A DNA stretch of 64,000 nt from Streptomyces sp. Tu6071 (GCF_000213055.1 NZ_CM001165.1:3680945-3744944); one strand, 5' to 3'. Positions 20,641 to 29,870 are shown, counted from the stretch's first letter. Notes: generated by a model from the letters alone, not told the origin. Made by a program: numbers and translations.

Positions 20641-20740
20641 CCCTTCCGGCACCGCCCCGCCCGACGCGGCCCCTCCGGCCCCGGCGGGGCGGGGTGCGGG
20701 TCCGGGTGCGGGCGGGGCCCCGCCAAAGGGCCCGCCCCGC

Positions 20741-21565
20741 TCAGGGGGTGACGGCGAAGTGGGCCAGGATCGCCGCGACCAGTTCCTCGTCCCCCTCGGA
20801 CTTGACGTCACCCGCCGCCCGCTCCGCGGAGATCCGCCCGCACGCCAGCCGGAAGTACGTCTCCCACTCCATACCCAGCGTGGCGAGGGGGCCGAGCGAG
20901 GGCGCCCCGTCCACGCTCCCGCGCCCCTCCGCGTCGACCCGCACCGTCCGCAGGAACTCGACGGGCCCGCTCACGTCGAAGACGACGGCGCTGTTCGCCG
21001 GGGCCCCCGCCCGCTTCGCGACGACCTTCGGCAGCCCCTGGAGCAGCTCGTCCCGCGCGACGTAGGCGCCGGGCGAGTCGAGGTTTCCCGGCTGCCCGAG
21101 CGCGACGCGCAGGTCCTGCTCGTGCACCCACACGTCGAAGGCGCGCCGCCGCATGGCGACTTCGAGGGTCTGCTCGGTGCCGAGCGGTCCGCGCAGCGTC
21201 GCCTCCGGGCCCCGGTTCTCGTTCCGGAGCTGGCGGTTGCGGCGGATGATCGTGTACTCCAGCTCGCCGAGCATCTCGGGCGCCGTGTGGTGGCGGCGGA
21301 CGTCGACCTGCATCTCCATGTACCGCTGGTGCTCGGTACGGACGTGGTAGAGGTCGCGCGGCAGGGTGTGGATCGGGCGCGGGTCGCCGAGGATCTCGCA
21401 GTCCATGCCGATGACGTGGGAGATCAGGTCCCGCACCGACCAGCCGGGGCACGGGGTCGCCCGGTTCCAGTCCGCGTCCGCGAGTGGCTGCACCAGCGCG
21501 GATATCGCTTCCACGGAGTGGGACCAGGCGTCGGCATAGGTCTGAAGGCTGGGATGGAGGCTCAC
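20741..21565 (-). CDS. Mycothiol-dependent maleylpyruvate isomerase-like (DinB) protein
   Basis: A 274-residue protein. The N-terminal MDMPI/DinB four-helix domain shows CPGWSVRDLISHVIGMD (first metal His) and later RRRAFDVWVHEQDLRVALG (second His and acid). The C-terminal domain resembles the SCP2-like MDMPI tail. Family members use mycothiol, the actinobacterial thiol, in isomerisation or S-transfer; the exact substrate is unknown. GTG 21565 has GAGGGG five bases upstream. It converges with the MFS gene across an imperfect GC hairpin near 20730. Confidence 0.85.
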   Translation of the reverse strand: MSLHPSLQTYADAWSHSVEAISALVQPLADADWNRATPCPGWSVRDLISHVIGMDCEILGDPRPIHTLPRDLYHVRTEHQRYMEMQVDVRRHHTAPEMLGELEYTIIRRNRQLRNENRGPEATLRGPLGTEQTLEVAMRRRAFDVWVHEQDLRVALGQPGNLDSPGAYVARDELLQGLPKVVAKRAGAPANSAVVFDVSGPVEFLRTVRVDAEGRGSVDGAPSLGPLATLGMEWETYFRLACGRISAERAAGDVKSEGDEELVAAILAHFAVTP

Positions 21566-21976
21566 GGGACCCCTCGTGCGGTCGGTACGGCGCGGCGGTG
21601 GCCGCGGCAGGACATCAGGTCGTCAGGGACGGCTGGCGGGCGGTCAGGGCGGCGGCGGCAGTGCGGCGCCGGTCGGTGCGCGGGTGCTCGGGGGCCGGGG
21701 GGAGAGAGTCCCCGGAAGAGCACAGTACGCCGCCGGGTGTCGCCCTGGCAGTGCTTTCGAGTGACGATGGTAGGCCGGAGTTGACGTCTCGCCCCACACC
21801 GCGGTGGTACGGTTCGCCGCCGCACGACGGCCCCGCGCCGCGTATGCCCGGTACGGGCGCCCGCGGGGACACCTCGCGAGCACGCATATGCCCGGCACGC
21901 GTGCCCCCGGACGCACCGTCACGCGGGGCCCGTACGCGCGGCCCGGCAACGCCCCGGTCCCCTACCCTCGGTGGAC
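21566..21976. other. Intergenic region without a gene
   Basis: About 410 bp between divergent genes. A TTGACG occurs at 21781-21786 followed by the palindrome CACCGCGGTG, and TACCCT lies eight bases before the VOC ATG. Short open frames here have no SD, no family match and poor codon bias. I see no other structured element. Confidence 0.5.
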
Positions 21977-22363
21977 ATGGTGCAGGTACTGAGCAGCAGG
22001 ATTCTGCTGCGCCCCACGGACCCCGACCGCTCCCGCGATTTCTACGGCCGCAAGCTCGGCCTCGCCGTGCACAGGGAGTTCGGCACGGGCGAGGAGCGCG
22101 GCGTCGTCTACTTCCTGGGCAACGGCTTCCTGGAGGTCTCGGGCCGTTCCGCCGAACCCCCGTCGTCCGCGCTCGGCATCTGGCTCCAGGTCCCCGACGC
22201 GGCGGCGGCGCACGAGGAGTTGCGCCGCGCCGGGGTGGAGATCGCGCGCGAGCCCCGCGAGGAGCCGTGGGGACTCATCGAGATGTGGGTCCGCGATCCG
22301 GACGGGGTCCGGATCGCGGTCATCGAGGTGCCGGAGAGGCACCCTCTGCGCTGGCGCCCGTGA
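21977..22363 (+). CDS. VOC-family (glyoxalase/bleomycin resistance-like) protein
   Basis: A 128-residue single VOC unit: SSRILLRPTDPDRSRDFYG at the start, then beta strands YFLGNGFLEVS, and the second half with EMWVRDPDGVRIAVIEVPE. Glu and His metal positions fit a small metal-dependent lyase or dioxygenase fold, function unknown. ATG 21977 is chosen because TACCCT is eight bases upstream (leaderless); GTG 21971 would lie inside the promoter. It ends seven bases from the stop of the convergent LURP-one gene. Confidence 0.82.
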   Translation: MVQVLSSRILLRPTDPDRSRDFYGRKLGLAVHREFGTGEERGVVYFLGNGFLEVSGRSAEPPSSALGIWLQVPDAAAAHEELRRAGVEIAREPREEPWGLIEMWVRDPDGVRIAVIEVPERHPLRWRP

Positions 22364-22369
22364 CCGTCC

Positions 22370-22858
22370 TCAGCCGTCGTTGCCCTCGGCGAGCGCGATC
22401 ACGCACACGGTCACGGCGATGAGGAGCGCGGGGTCCACGTCCTCCCGTACGACCTGGACCCCGTACGTGTCGCGCACGGTGAACCAGCGCCGCGAGATCT
22501 GCGCGAGCAGTTCGCCGTCGTACTCGATCGCGAACTCGCGGTCGAGGATCTTGCCGCTCACGTCCAGCTCGGTCCCGTCCGCCATCTCCACCCGGAAGTG
22601 GTTGCGGAGGAGCGAGAGCCGCTTGCGCTTCACCTTGGCGAGGTGCTCACCCTCGCGCTCGATGATCATCTCCCCCATGAGGCTCAGGAGCTTCTGGTGG
22701 ATGTCGACGAGCACCCGCCCCTGCTCGTCCTTCAGCTCGAAGGTCTGCCGGACCCGCATCGCCTTCCCGTCGACCAGGAAGACCTTGCGACCGGACTCGT
22801 CCTCGATCCAGTAGTCGTCACCGATGGAGAACAGCCGCTCACGCACGAGATATCTCAT
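22370..22858 (-). CDS. LURP-one-related (YxjI) protein
   Basis: A 162-residue protein with the tubby-like beta-barrel pattern of LURP-one/YxjI: MRYLVRERLFSIGDDYWIED, then KVFLVDGKAMRVRQTFELKD, IHQKLLSLMGEMIIEREGE, FRVEMADGTELDVSGKILD and EFAIEYDGELLAQISRRWF. Function is unknown; related proteins may bind phospholipid or act as scramblase-like sensors. Start ATG 22858 lacks a strong SD. Divergent from the thioredoxin-NHL gene across a parS cluster. Confidence 0.87.
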   Translation of the reverse strand: MRYLVRERLFSIGDDYWIEDESGRKVFLVDGKAMRVRQTFELKDEQGRVLVDIHQKLLSLMGEMIIEREGEHLAKVKRKRLSLLRNHFRVEMADGTELDVSGKILDREFAIEYDGELLAQISRRWFTVRDTYGVQVVREDVDPALLIAVTVCVIALAEGNDG

Positions 22859-22908
22859 GCGCCTACGGCTACCCGTTTTCCCGCCGGAAAGCGGAGGCGC
22901 CGGGCCAT

Positions 22909-22922
22909 GTTTCACGTGAAAC
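22909..22922. other. parS site (perfect)
   Basis: GTTTCACGTGAAAC, flanked by T and A, matches the Streptomyces ParB-binding consensus exactly. One of three in this cluster, in the divergent gap 22859-23057. Confidence 0.93.
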
Positions 22923-22944
22923 ATCCGCGACGGGAAGGGGCGAT

Positions 22945-22958
22945 GTTCCACGGGAAAC
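22945..22958. other. parS-like site (two mismatches)
   Basis: GTTCCACGGGAAAC: positions 4 and 9 differ from GTTTCACGTGAAAC. Spacing 36 bp from its left neighbour supports it as a degenerate member of the cluster. Confidence 0.65.
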
Positions 22959-22998
22959 ATCCCCTCGCGGTGCCCCGGCCCGCGGCCCGCCGAGAGTT

Positions 22999-23012
22999 GT
23001 TCCACGTGAAAC
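22999..23012. other. parS site (one mismatch)
   Basis: GTTCCACGTGAAAC, a single T-to-C change at position 4. It lies 46 bp upstream of the thioredoxin-NHL gene and may overlap its promoter. Confidence 0.85.
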
Positions 23013-23057
23013 ATCCGGACGGGGGATCGCCGCAGGTGAAGTGGCACCCTGGAGAGC

Positions 23058-24890
23058 ATGAACGACGCAGCTCCCGCCCCCCGCCGTGCCCGTGTCCGCG
23101 CCCCCGAACTGGTCGGCAAGGGCGGCTGGCTCAACACCGGCGGCACCTCGTACTCGCTCGCCGATCTGCGCGGGCGGATCGTGATCCTCGACTTCTGGAC
23201 GTTCTGCTGCATCAACTGCCTCCACGTGCTCGACGAGCTGCGTGAGCTGGAGGAGAAGCACCGGGACACGGTCGTGATCATCGGCGTGCACTCGCCGAAG
23301 TTCGTGCACGAGGCGGAGCACGCGGCCGTCGTGGACGCCGTGGAGCGGTACGGGGTCGAGCACCCGGTGCTCGACGATCCGGAGCTGGCCACCTGGAAGC
23401 AGTACGCGGTACGGGCCTGGCCGACGCTCGTCGTGATCGACCCCGAGGGCTACGTCGTCGCTCAGCACGCGGGCGAGGGCCACGCGCACGCCCTCGCGAC
23501 GCTCGTGGACGAGCTGGAGGCGGAGCACGGGGCGAAGGGCACGCTGCGGCGCGGCGAGGGCCCGTACGTGGCGCCCGAGCCGGTCGCGACCGACCTCCGC
23601 TTCCCCGCGAAGGCGCTGCGGCTGCCGGGCGGGACGTTCCTGGTCAGCGACACGACGCGGCACGCGCTCGTCGAGCTGGAGGCGGACGGCGAGACGGTGC
23701 GGCGGCGGATCGGCAGCGGGGAGCGCGGGCTCCTCGACGGGGACGCGACAGGAGCGCGCTTCAACGAGCCGCAGGGCCTCGCGCTGCTCCCGGACGGCGC
23801 GGTCGTCGTCGCGGACACGGTGAACCACGCGCTGCGCCGCGTCGATCTCGCGAGCGGCGAGGTCTCGACGCTCGCGGGGACGGGGCGGCAGTGGTGGCAG
23901 GGCGAGCCGGTCGCGGGCCCGGCGCGCGAGGTCTCGCTGTCGTCGCCGTGGGACGTGGCGTGGTTCGACGGCAAGGTGTGGATCGCGATGGCGGGCGTGC
24001 ACCAGCTCTGGACGTACGCGCCGGAGGCCGGGACGGTGCGCGCGGCGGCGGGCACGACGAACGAGGGCCTCGTCGACGGCCCGGCGGAGCAGGCGTGGTT
24101 CGCGCAGCCCTCGGGGCTCGCGGTGAGCCTCGACGGCGAGCGGCTGTGGATCGCGGACGCGGAGACGAGCGCGGTGCGCTGGATCGACCGCGAGGGCACG
24201 GTCCGCACGGCGGTCGGCACGGGCCTCTTCGACTTCGGGCACCGCGACGGCGCCGCCGGGCAGGCGCTCCTCCAGCACCCGCTGGGCGTCACGGCGCTCC
24301 CGGACGGCTCGGTGGCCGTCGCGGACACGTACAACCACGCGCTGCGCCGCTACGACCCGGCGAGCGAGGAGGTGACGACGCTCGCGACCGACCTGCGCGA
24401 GCCGAGCGCGGCCGTCGTGAACGGCGAGGAGATCGTCGTGGTCGAGTCGGCGCGCCACCGCCTGACCCGGCTGCGGCTGCCCGAGGAGGCAGTACGGGTC
24501 GAGGCGGTCGCCCACCGCACGCAGCGCGCGGCGACCGAGGTGGCCGCCGGGAAGCTCGCCCTGGACGTCGTCTTCCAGGCCCCGACGGGCCAGAAGCTCG
24601 ACACCCGCTACGGCCCCTCGACGCGCCTCCTGGTCTCCGCGACGCCCCCCGAACTGCTGCTCGCGGGCGAGGGCGCGGGTACGGACCTGGCGCGCGGCCT
24701 GGAGCTGAACCCGGAGATCCCGGAAGGCGTCCTGCACGTCTCCGCGATGGCGGCCTCGTGCGACGACGACCCGGAGAACGAGTACCCCGCGTGCCACGTG
24801 CACCAGCAGGACTGGGGCGTCCCGGTGAAGCTCGTCACCGAGGACGGCGAGACCCGGCTGGCACTGGTGCTGGCGGGGCTGGACGGCTGA
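23058..24890 (+). CDS. Thioredoxin-like protein with NHL-repeat propeller (NHLRC2-type)
   Basis: A 610-residue cytoplasmic protein. Residues about 15-150 are a TlpA/thioredoxin fold with the redox motif in FWTFCCINCLHVLDEL (CxNC) and cis-Pro in RAWPTLVV. About 165-480 carry NHL beta-propeller repeats (FNEPQGLALLPDGAVVVADT, HPLGVTALPDGSVAVADTYN). The C-terminal beta domain ends in the VTEDGETRLALVLAGLDG strand. It resembles NHLRC2 and actinobacterial homologues; function is unknown, perhaps thiol redox sensing. ATG 23058 has GGAGAG three bases upstream. The stop codon is the first of five in-frame TGA codons in a 9-bp tandem repeat. Confidence 0.9.
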   Translation: MNDAAPAPRRARVRAPELVGKGGWLNTGGTSYSLADLRGRIVILDFWTFCCINCLHVLDELRELEEKHRDTVVIIGVHSPKFVHEAEHAAVVDAVERYGVEHPVLDDPELATWKQYAVRAWPTLVVIDPEGYVVAQHAGEGHAHALATLVDELEAEHGAKGTLRRGEGPYVAPEPVATDLRFPAKALRLPGGTFLVSDTTRHALVELEADGETVRRRIGSGERGLLDGDATGARFNEPQGLALLPDGAVVVADTVNHALRRVDLASGEVSTLAGTGRQWWQGEPVAGPAREVSLSSPWDVAWFDGKVWIAMAGVHQLWTYAPEAGTVRAAAGTTNEGLVDGPAEQAWFAQPSGLAVSLDGERLWIADAETSAVRWIDREGTVRTAVGTGLFDFGHRDGAAGQALLQHPLGVTALPDGSVAVADTYNHALRRYDPASEEVTTLATDLREPSAAVVNGEEIVVVESARHRLTRLRLPEEAVRVEAVAHRTQRAATEVAAGKLALDVVFQAPTGQKLDTRYGPSTRLLVSATPPELLLAGEGAGTDLARGLELNPEIPEGVLHVSAMAASCDDDPENEYPACHVHQQDWGVPVKLVTEDGETRLALVLAGLDG

Positions 24891-24947
24891 GGCGGCTGAG
24901 GCGGCTGAGGCGGCTGAGGCGGCTGAGGCGGCCGAGGCGGCCGAGGG
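24885..24947. repeat. 9-bp tandem repeat over the stop codon
   Basis: Seven units of GGCTGAGGC (the last two with C for T). The first unit supplies the TGA of the thioredoxin-NHL gene; because the unit is 9 bp, four further TGA codons follow in frame. Confidence 0.9.
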
Positions 24948-25212
24948 TGGTGGCGGGGGCAGGGGCGTACGGGAATCCGTGATGCCGGACGGGCCGGAGC
25001 CCGGGGCGTCCGGGCGGGCGACGGAGACCGGGGCGGACACGTGCGGGGCCCGCCCACCGCTTCCGGCCCCGGGGCCGCGGTCTCTGCCCCGGGGCCCGCG
25101 CGGAAGTCGCCCCGCATGGCCCGGACCCACCGGACGCGACCGGCCGCGCCACCCGCCCGCGCACGCCCCCGCCCGGCGCACCCCTGCCTCGGCTCCGCCC
25201 GGCCCAAGCCCC
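24948..25212. other. Intergenic region without a gene
   Basis: GC-rich spacer between the convergent thioredoxin-NHL and hydrolase genes. Several weak hairpins can form, but none is convincing, and open frames show no start signals. Confidence 0.5.
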
Positions 25213-25989
25213 CTACTTCACGTGCCGTCCCAAGAAGTCCCGTACGAGCCGTGTCGTCTCCTCCGGCCGTTCCATGCTCGGCAGGTGTCCCGAGGCCGGG
25301 ATGTCCACGTACTCCGTGTCGCGTGCGCCCGTCAGGCGGGCCGGGAGGCCCGCCGCCAGCGCGCGGAACTCGGGGAGGTCGTGGGCGGCCGTGGCGACGA
25401 GGGTGGGCGCCGTGACGGCGGAGAGCGGGACAGGGCCGCCCTCCTCGGTGCGGCCCGCGCCCTCGGGGGCGGCGAGCTGGACCTCGTAGGCGCGGCGCTG
25501 CATCCGTACGACGCCGTCCCGTACGGAGGCGTCGGCCCCGGGCCCGAGCCACGTCTCCACCATCAGCGCGCAGGCGCCGTCGAGGTCGCCCGCCGCGACC
25601 AGCTCCTCCTCGCGCGCGTCCAGAGCCTCCAGCGCCTCCGTCCCGGCGAGGCCGGGAGCCGCCGGGCACAGCAGCGCGAGGGCCTGGACGCGCTCGGGCA
25701 CGAGCCCCGCGAGGCGGAGCGCGACCCGGCCCCCGTACGAGGAGCCGACGACGGCGAAGCGGTCGATGCCGAGGCCGTCGAGGAGCGCGAGGACGTCGCG
25801 GGCGTCGTCGTGCGGGGTGCCGCCGAGCGGGGTGTCGCCGAATCCGCGCAGGTCGGGGGCGAGGCCCCGGTACAGGGGCGGCAGCGCCGCGAGCTGCGGC
25901 GCCCACATGCGGCGGTCGCAGATGCTGGAGTGGAGCAGGACGACGGCGGGCGCACCGGGGGTCGCGGTGTCGGTGAGAGCGAGGGTCAT
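25213..25989 (-). CDS. Alpha/beta-fold hydrolase (3-oxoadipate enol-lactonase-like)
   Basis: A 258-residue hydrolase: LLHSSICDRRMW (oxyanion region, with Ser in place of Gly after His), LRGFGDTPLGG, nucleophile elbow VGSSYGGRVALRLAG, acid near ATAAHDLPEF, and His in IPASGHLPSMERPEE. The HS instead of HG is a small variation seen in some lactonases. Start ATG 25989 (MTLALTDT) is preferred over a longer start at 26016, which lacks an SD. Substrate unknown. The gene stands alone, convergent with the thioredoxin-NHL gene. Confidence 0.85.
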   Translation of the reverse strand: MTLALTDTATPGAPAVVLLHSSICDRRMWAPQLAALPPLYRGLAPDLRGFGDTPLGGTPHDDARDVLALLDGLGIDRFAVVGSSYGGRVALRLAGLVPERVQALALLCPAAPGLAGTEALEALDAREEELVAAGDLDGACALMVETWLGPGADASVRDGVVRMQRRAYEVQLAAPEGAGRTEEGGPVPLSAVTAPTLVATAAHDLPEFRALAAGLPARLTGARDTEYVDIPASGHLPSMERPEETTRLVRDFLGRHVK

Positions 25990-26029
25990 GCCCCGGATCG
26001 TGCGCGAACAGGCCACCGGCCGCCACCGG

Positions 26030-26171
26030 TTAATCCCCGCGCGAAGCCGCCACCGCCCGCGACCCGTTCGTCCCGCGCGGAGACGTCAGCGGGCCCCCCG
26101 TTCATCCCGCGCGAACACGCCACCGAACGCGGCGGGTTCGTCGTGTCCGCACGTCACCGGCCGCCACCGGG
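26030..26171. repeat. Degenerate ~36-bp tandem repeat
   Basis: Four imperfect units begin TTAATCC, TTCGTCC, TTCATCC and TTCGTCG at 26030, 26067, 26101 and 26137 and share CGCGCGAA and CGCCACCG blocks. Units differ at many positions, so this is an old array between the hydrolase and DUF6458 genes. Confidence 0.5.
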
Positions 26172-26223
26172 TGCCGGGGACGGCCGGTCGGGGAGCGGCG
26201 GAAGCTGCGTGGCGAAGGCCCCG

Positions 26224-26478
26224 TCAGTAGCCGCCGTGCTCACGACGGATGCGCTCCTCCTCGGTCATCGGCTGCGAGGTCATGATCGGCGCGCCACCGG
26301 TGGTGGTGATCATGCGACGCTTGCGCGCGATGCTCGTGAAGGTCACGACGCCGATGATGCCGACGACCATCAGAATCACGCCCACCAGGCTCAGATCGAG
26401 CCCGCTGACGTGCCAGTCGGTCGCGAACGCGAGAATCGCGCCGACCGCGATCAGGATGATGCAGCCACCAAGTCCCAT
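26224..26478 (-). CDS. Small two-helix membrane protein, DUF6458 family
   Basis: An 84-residue protein: GCIILIAVGAILAFATDW and SLVGVILMVVGIIGVVTF are two transmembrane helices, followed by a basic RKRRM and a charged tail (MTEEERIRREHGGY). This matches DUF6458-type actinobacterial membrane proteins of unknown function. ATG 26478 follows AAGGAGG by seven bases, an excellent SD. Confidence 0.87.
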   Translation of the reverse strand: MGLGGCIILIAVGAILAFATDWHVSGLDLSLVGVILMVVGIIGVVTFTSIARKRRMITTTGGAPIMTSQPMTEEERIRREHGGY

Positions 26479-26520
26479 GACGAGCCTCCTTGTTGCCGTC
26501 CGTTCCGCACGGGTACCCCC

Positions 26521-26551
26521 GGGGGCGCACCGCACACAGCGGTGCGCCCCC
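26521..26551 (-). terminator. Terminator of the M18 aminopeptidase gene
   Basis: GGGGGCGCACCG (26521-26532) and CGGTGCGCCCCC (26540-26551), 12-bp perfect stem with a 7-nt loop, 37 bp after the aminopeptidase stop. Confidence 0.82.
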
Positions 26552-26587
26552 GACGATGTCCCGTCCCGGCACGGGACGGCCGGGGAC

Positions 26588-27895
26588 TCAGCCCTCCAGG
26601 AAGGCGACCAGGGTGTTGGCCAGGTAGTACGGGTCCTTGTCGCCGCACAGCTCGCGCACGCTGTGCATGGAGAGGATCGCGACGCCGATGTCGACCGTCT
26701 TGATGCCGTGGCGCGCGGCCGTGATGGGGCCGATCGTCGTGCCGCACGGCATCGAGTTGTTCGAGACGAAGCTCTGGTACGGGGTCCCGGCGCGCTCGGC
26801 CGCGGCGACGAAGACGGAGCGCCCGGCGCCGTCCGTGGCGTAGCGGTTGTTGACGTTGACCTTGAGGATCGGGCCGCCGTTGATCCGCGGGTGGTGCGTC
26901 GGGTCGTGCTTCTCGGCGTAGTTGGGGTGCACGGCGTGGCCGGTGTCCGAGGAGAGGCTGACCGAGGAGGCGAGCGCGCGGGCGCGGTCCTCGTAGGAGC
27001 CGCCGCGCGAGGCGACGGAGCGCTTGACGACGTTGCCGAGGAGCGGCCCGTCGGCGCCCGTGTCGGACTGGGAGCCGGTCTCCTCGTGGTCGAAGGCGGC
27101 GAGCACGGGGATGGAGGACAGCTCGCCGGAGCGCGAGGCGGCGATGAGCGCGGCGACGCCGGAGTGCACGGAGAAGAGGTTGTCCATGCGGGGGCCCGCG
27201 ACGAACTCGTTCTCGCGCCCGAGGTACGCGGGCGCCTCGACGGGATACGCGAGCAGGTCCCAGCCCGTGACGCTGCCCTCTTCGAGCCCTGCCTCGCGCT
27301 CGGCGAAGGCGATCAGTTCGCCCTCGTGCGCCTCGCCGAGGCCCCACACGGGCTGGAGGTGGCGCTGCCGGTCGAGCTTGAGGCCGTCGTTGACGCCCCG
27401 GTCGAGGTGGACGGCGAGCTGGGGCACGCGCAGGAGGGGGCGGTCGACGGTGAGGAGCTTCGTCGAGCCGTCGCGCAGGCTGAGCCGGCCGGCGAGGCCG
27501 AGGTCGCGGTCGAGCCAGGAGTTGAGCAGCGGGCCGCCGTACAGCTCGACGGCGACCTGCCGGAAGCCGTGCGCGGAGAAGTCGGGCTGCGGCTTGACGC
27601 GCAGGCCGGGGGAGTCGGTGTGCGCGCCGACGATGCGGAACGGCGTGTGCGCCTCGACGCCCTCGGGGACGTACCAGGCCACGAGCGCGCCGCCGCGCAG
27701 CACGTACTTCCCGCCCGGCGTGCCCTCCCACGCCGCCTCCTCCGCGAGCTGCCGGAACCCGGCCCCGTCCAGGCGCCGCGCCGCCTCGGCGACGGCGTGG
27801 TACGGCGTCGGGGACGCCGCGAGGAAGGTCAGGAGGTCGTCGGTGTGGGCGCGATCGAAGGACGCGGAGGCAGGGGCGGCGGTGCTGGTCGTCAT
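26588..27895 (-). CDS. M18-family aminopeptidase
   Basis: A 435-residue zinc aminopeptidase of the aspartyl-aminopeptidase family. Metal and catalytic motifs: GAHTDSPGL (first His/Asp), FDHEETGS (catalytic Glu), FSVHSGVAALIAA, SSDTGHAVHPNYAEKHDP and the C-terminal ILSMHSVRELCG. It removes N-terminal acidic residues from peptides; it forms a tetrahedral dodecamer in the family. ATG 27895 is six bases after TAGGCT with no SD, so the mRNA is probably leaderless. It is followed by a good terminator. Confidence 0.93.
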   Translation of the reverse strand: MTTSTAAPASASFDRAHTDDLLTFLAASPTPYHAVAEAARRLDGAGFRQLAEEAAWEGTPGGKYVLRGGALVAWYVPEGVEAHTPFRIVGAHTDSPGLRVKPQPDFSAHGFRQVAVELYGGPLLNSWLDRDLGLAGRLSLRDGSTKLLTVDRPLLRVPQLAVHLDRGVNDGLKLDRQRHLQPVWGLGEAHEGELIAFAEREAGLEEGSVTGWDLLAYPVEAPAYLGRENEFVAGPRMDNLFSVHSGVAALIAASRSGELSSIPVLAAFDHEETGSQSDTGADGPLLGNVVKRSVASRGGSYEDRARALASSVSLSSDTGHAVHPNYAEKHDPTHHPRINGGPILKVNVNNRYATDGAGRSVFVAAAERAGTPYQSFVSNNSMPCGTTIGPITAARHGIKTVDIGVAILSMHSVRELCGDKDPYYLANTLVAFLEG

Positions 27896-27974
27896 GGGGA
27901 GAGCCTAACGAGGGGCCGCACGGGCACCTCCGCCCCGTACGGACGCCTCCGCCCCTCTACGGAAAGCCCCGCAC

Positions 27975-28014
27975 GCCGACGGCCCGCCCCGCTGCTGCGG
28001 GACGGGCCGTCGGC
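27975..28014 (-). terminator. Terminator of the acyl-CoA dehydrogenase gene
   Basis: GCCGACGGCCCG (27975-27986) and CGGGCCGTCGGC (28003-28014), 12-bp stem, 16-nt loop, 29 bp beyond the stop codon. Confidence 0.8.
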
Positions 28015-28043
28015 CGGGGCTCAGCGCTCTGCGCGCAGAGGGC

Positions 28044-29870
28044 TCAGAACGCCTCCTCCGCCAGGTCCATCAGCTCCAGGTCCGTCGACTCGGCGAGCGC
28101 GCGCTCGACCGCGACGCGCGGCAGGATGTTGGCCGCGAAGAACTTGGCCGCGGCGATCTTGCCCTCGTAGAAGTGCTTGTCCTTCGAGGAGGCCGAGGCG
28201 AGCTTCTCCTCGGCGACGGCCGCGCCGCGCAGGAGCAGGTAGCCGACGACGACGTCACCGGCCGCGAGCAGCAGGCGCGAGGTGTTGAGGCCGACCTTGT
28301 AGATCTCGCGGGCGTTCTCCTGGGTGGCGGCGAGCTGCGTGAGCATCGCGCCGACGAGGGCTTCCAGCTCACCGGCGGCCTTCGCCAGCTCCCCGCGCGC
28401 GGCGGCCAGCGTCTCGCCGCCCGGCCCGACCGCGAGGAACTTCTTGATGTCCTCGGCGACGGAGTTCAGCGCGGCGCCCTGGTTGCGGACGATCTTGCGG
28501 AAGAAGAAGTCCTGGCCCTGGATCGCCGTCGTGCCCTCGTAGAGGGTGTCGATCTTGGCGTCCCGGATGTACTGCTCGACCGGGTACTCCTGGAGGTAGC
28601 CGGAGCCGCCGAAGGTCTGGAGCGACTGCGCGAGCTGCTCGTAGGACTTCTCGGAGCCGTAGCCCTTGACGATCGGGAGGAGCAGGTCGTTGAGGGCGTG
28701 CAGCTCGGCGGCGTCCTCGCCCGCGGCCTCCTTGACCGCGATCGAGTCCTGGACGGCGGCGGTGTGCATGACGAGCGCGCGCATGCCCTCCGCGTACGCC
28801 TTCTGCGTCATGAGCGAGCGGCGCACGTCGGGGTGGTGCGTGATGGTGACCTTGGGCGCGGTCTTGTCGGTGAAGTTCGCGAGGTCGGGACCCTGCACGC
28901 GCTCCTTGGCGTACTCCAGGGCGTTGAGGTAGCCGGTGGAGAGGGTCGCGATGGCCTTCGTGCCGACCATCATGCGGGCGAACTCGATGATGCGGAACAT
29001 CTGGCGGATGCCGTCGTGCTTGTCGCCGATGAGCCAGCCCTTGGCGGGGTGGCGGTCGCCGAAGGTCATCTCGCACGTGTTGGACGCCTTGAGGCCCATC
29101 TTGTGCTCGACGTTCGTCGCGTAGACGCCGTTGCGCTCGCCCAGCTCGCCGGTCTCCCAGTCGAACTCGTACTTCGGCACGAGGAAGAGCGAGAGGCCCT
29201 TGGTGCCGGGCTTGCCGCCCTCGGGGCGCGCGAGGACGTAGTGGAGGATGTTCTCCGACATGTCGTGCTCGCCGGACGTGATGAAGCGCTTCACGCCCTC
29301 GATGTGCCAGGTGCCGTCGGCCTGCTCGATCGCCTTGGTGCGACCGGCGCCGACGTCCGAACCGGCGTCCGGCTCGGTGAGGACCATGGTCGAGCCCCAC
29401 TGCCGCTCGACGGCGATCCCGGCGACCTTCTTCTGCGCCTCGTTGCCCTCGTCGAAGAGGATGCCGGCGAAGGCGGGCCCGGAGGAGTACATCCAGACGG
29501 CCGGGTTGGCACCGAGGATCAGCTCCGCGTACGCCCAGATGAGGGAGCGCGGCGCGGTGGTGCCGCCGATCTCCTCGGGGAGGCCGAGGCGCCAGTACTC
29601 GGAGTCCATGAACGCCTGGTAGGACTTCTTGAACGTCTCGGGGACGGGCGCGGTGTTCGTCTCCGGGTCGAAGACGGGCGGGTTGCGGTCCGCGTCGGCG
29701 AAGGACTCGGCCAGCTCGTTCTCGGAGAGCCGTGCCAGCTCGGCGAGGATCGACTTGGCGGTGTCGGCGTCCATCTCGGCGAAGGGACCGGAACCGTAGA
29801 CCTTGTCGCGGCCCAGGACCTCGAAGAGGTTGAACTCGATGTCTCGGAGATTCGACTTGTAGTGCCCCAC
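28044..29870 (-). CDS. Acyl-CoA dehydrogenase (large, ~600-residue type)
   Basis: A 608-residue flavoprotein that introduces a 2,3-double bond in acyl-CoA. The signature [20 protein letters not shown] and [12 protein letters not shown] patches bind FAD and substrate; the C-terminal half has the catalytic Glu region [18 protein letters not shown] and [18 protein letters not shown]. It is the long actinobacterial form with an extra C-terminal helical domain (about 470-608). GTG 29870 ([16 protein letters not shown]) is chosen because AAGGGAG is eight bases upstream; the longer frame to 29912 lacks an SD. Role in fatty-acid or branched-chain acyl-CoA oxidation is inferred from family. Confidence 0.92.
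   Translation of the reverse strand: MGHYKSNLRDIEFNLFEVLGRDKVYGSGPFAEMDADTAKSILAELARLSENELAESFADADRNPPVFDPETNTAPVPETFKKSYQAFMDSEYWRLGLPEEIGGTTAPRSLIWAYAELILGANPAVWMYSSGPAFAGILFDEGNEAQKKVAGIAVERQWGSTMVLTEPDAGSDVGAGRTKAIEQADGTWHIEGVKRFITSGEHDMSENILHYVLARPEGGKPGTKGLSLFLVPKYEFDWETGELGERNGVYATNVEHKMGLKASNTCEMTFGDRHPAKGWLIGDKHDGIRQMFRIIEFARMMVGTKAIATLSTGYLNALEYAKERVQGPDLANFTDKTAPKVTITHHPDVRRSLMTQKAYAEGMRALVMHTAAVQDSIAVKEAAGEDAAELHALNDLLLPIVKGYGSEKSYEQLAQSLQTFGGSGYLQEYPVEQYIRDAKIDTLYEGTTAIQGQDFFFRKIVRNQGAALNSVAEDIKKFLAVGPGGETLAAARGELAKAAGELEALVGAMLTQLAATQENAREIYKVGLNTSRLLLAAGDVVVGYLLLRGAAVAEEKLASASSKDKHFYEGKIAAAKFFAANILPRVAVERALAESTDLELMDLAEEAF

Noticed and set aside
21804..21992. Short frame with MPGTRAPG-type repeats
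   Set aside because: No SD, no GC3 bias, and overlaps the promoter of the VOC gene.
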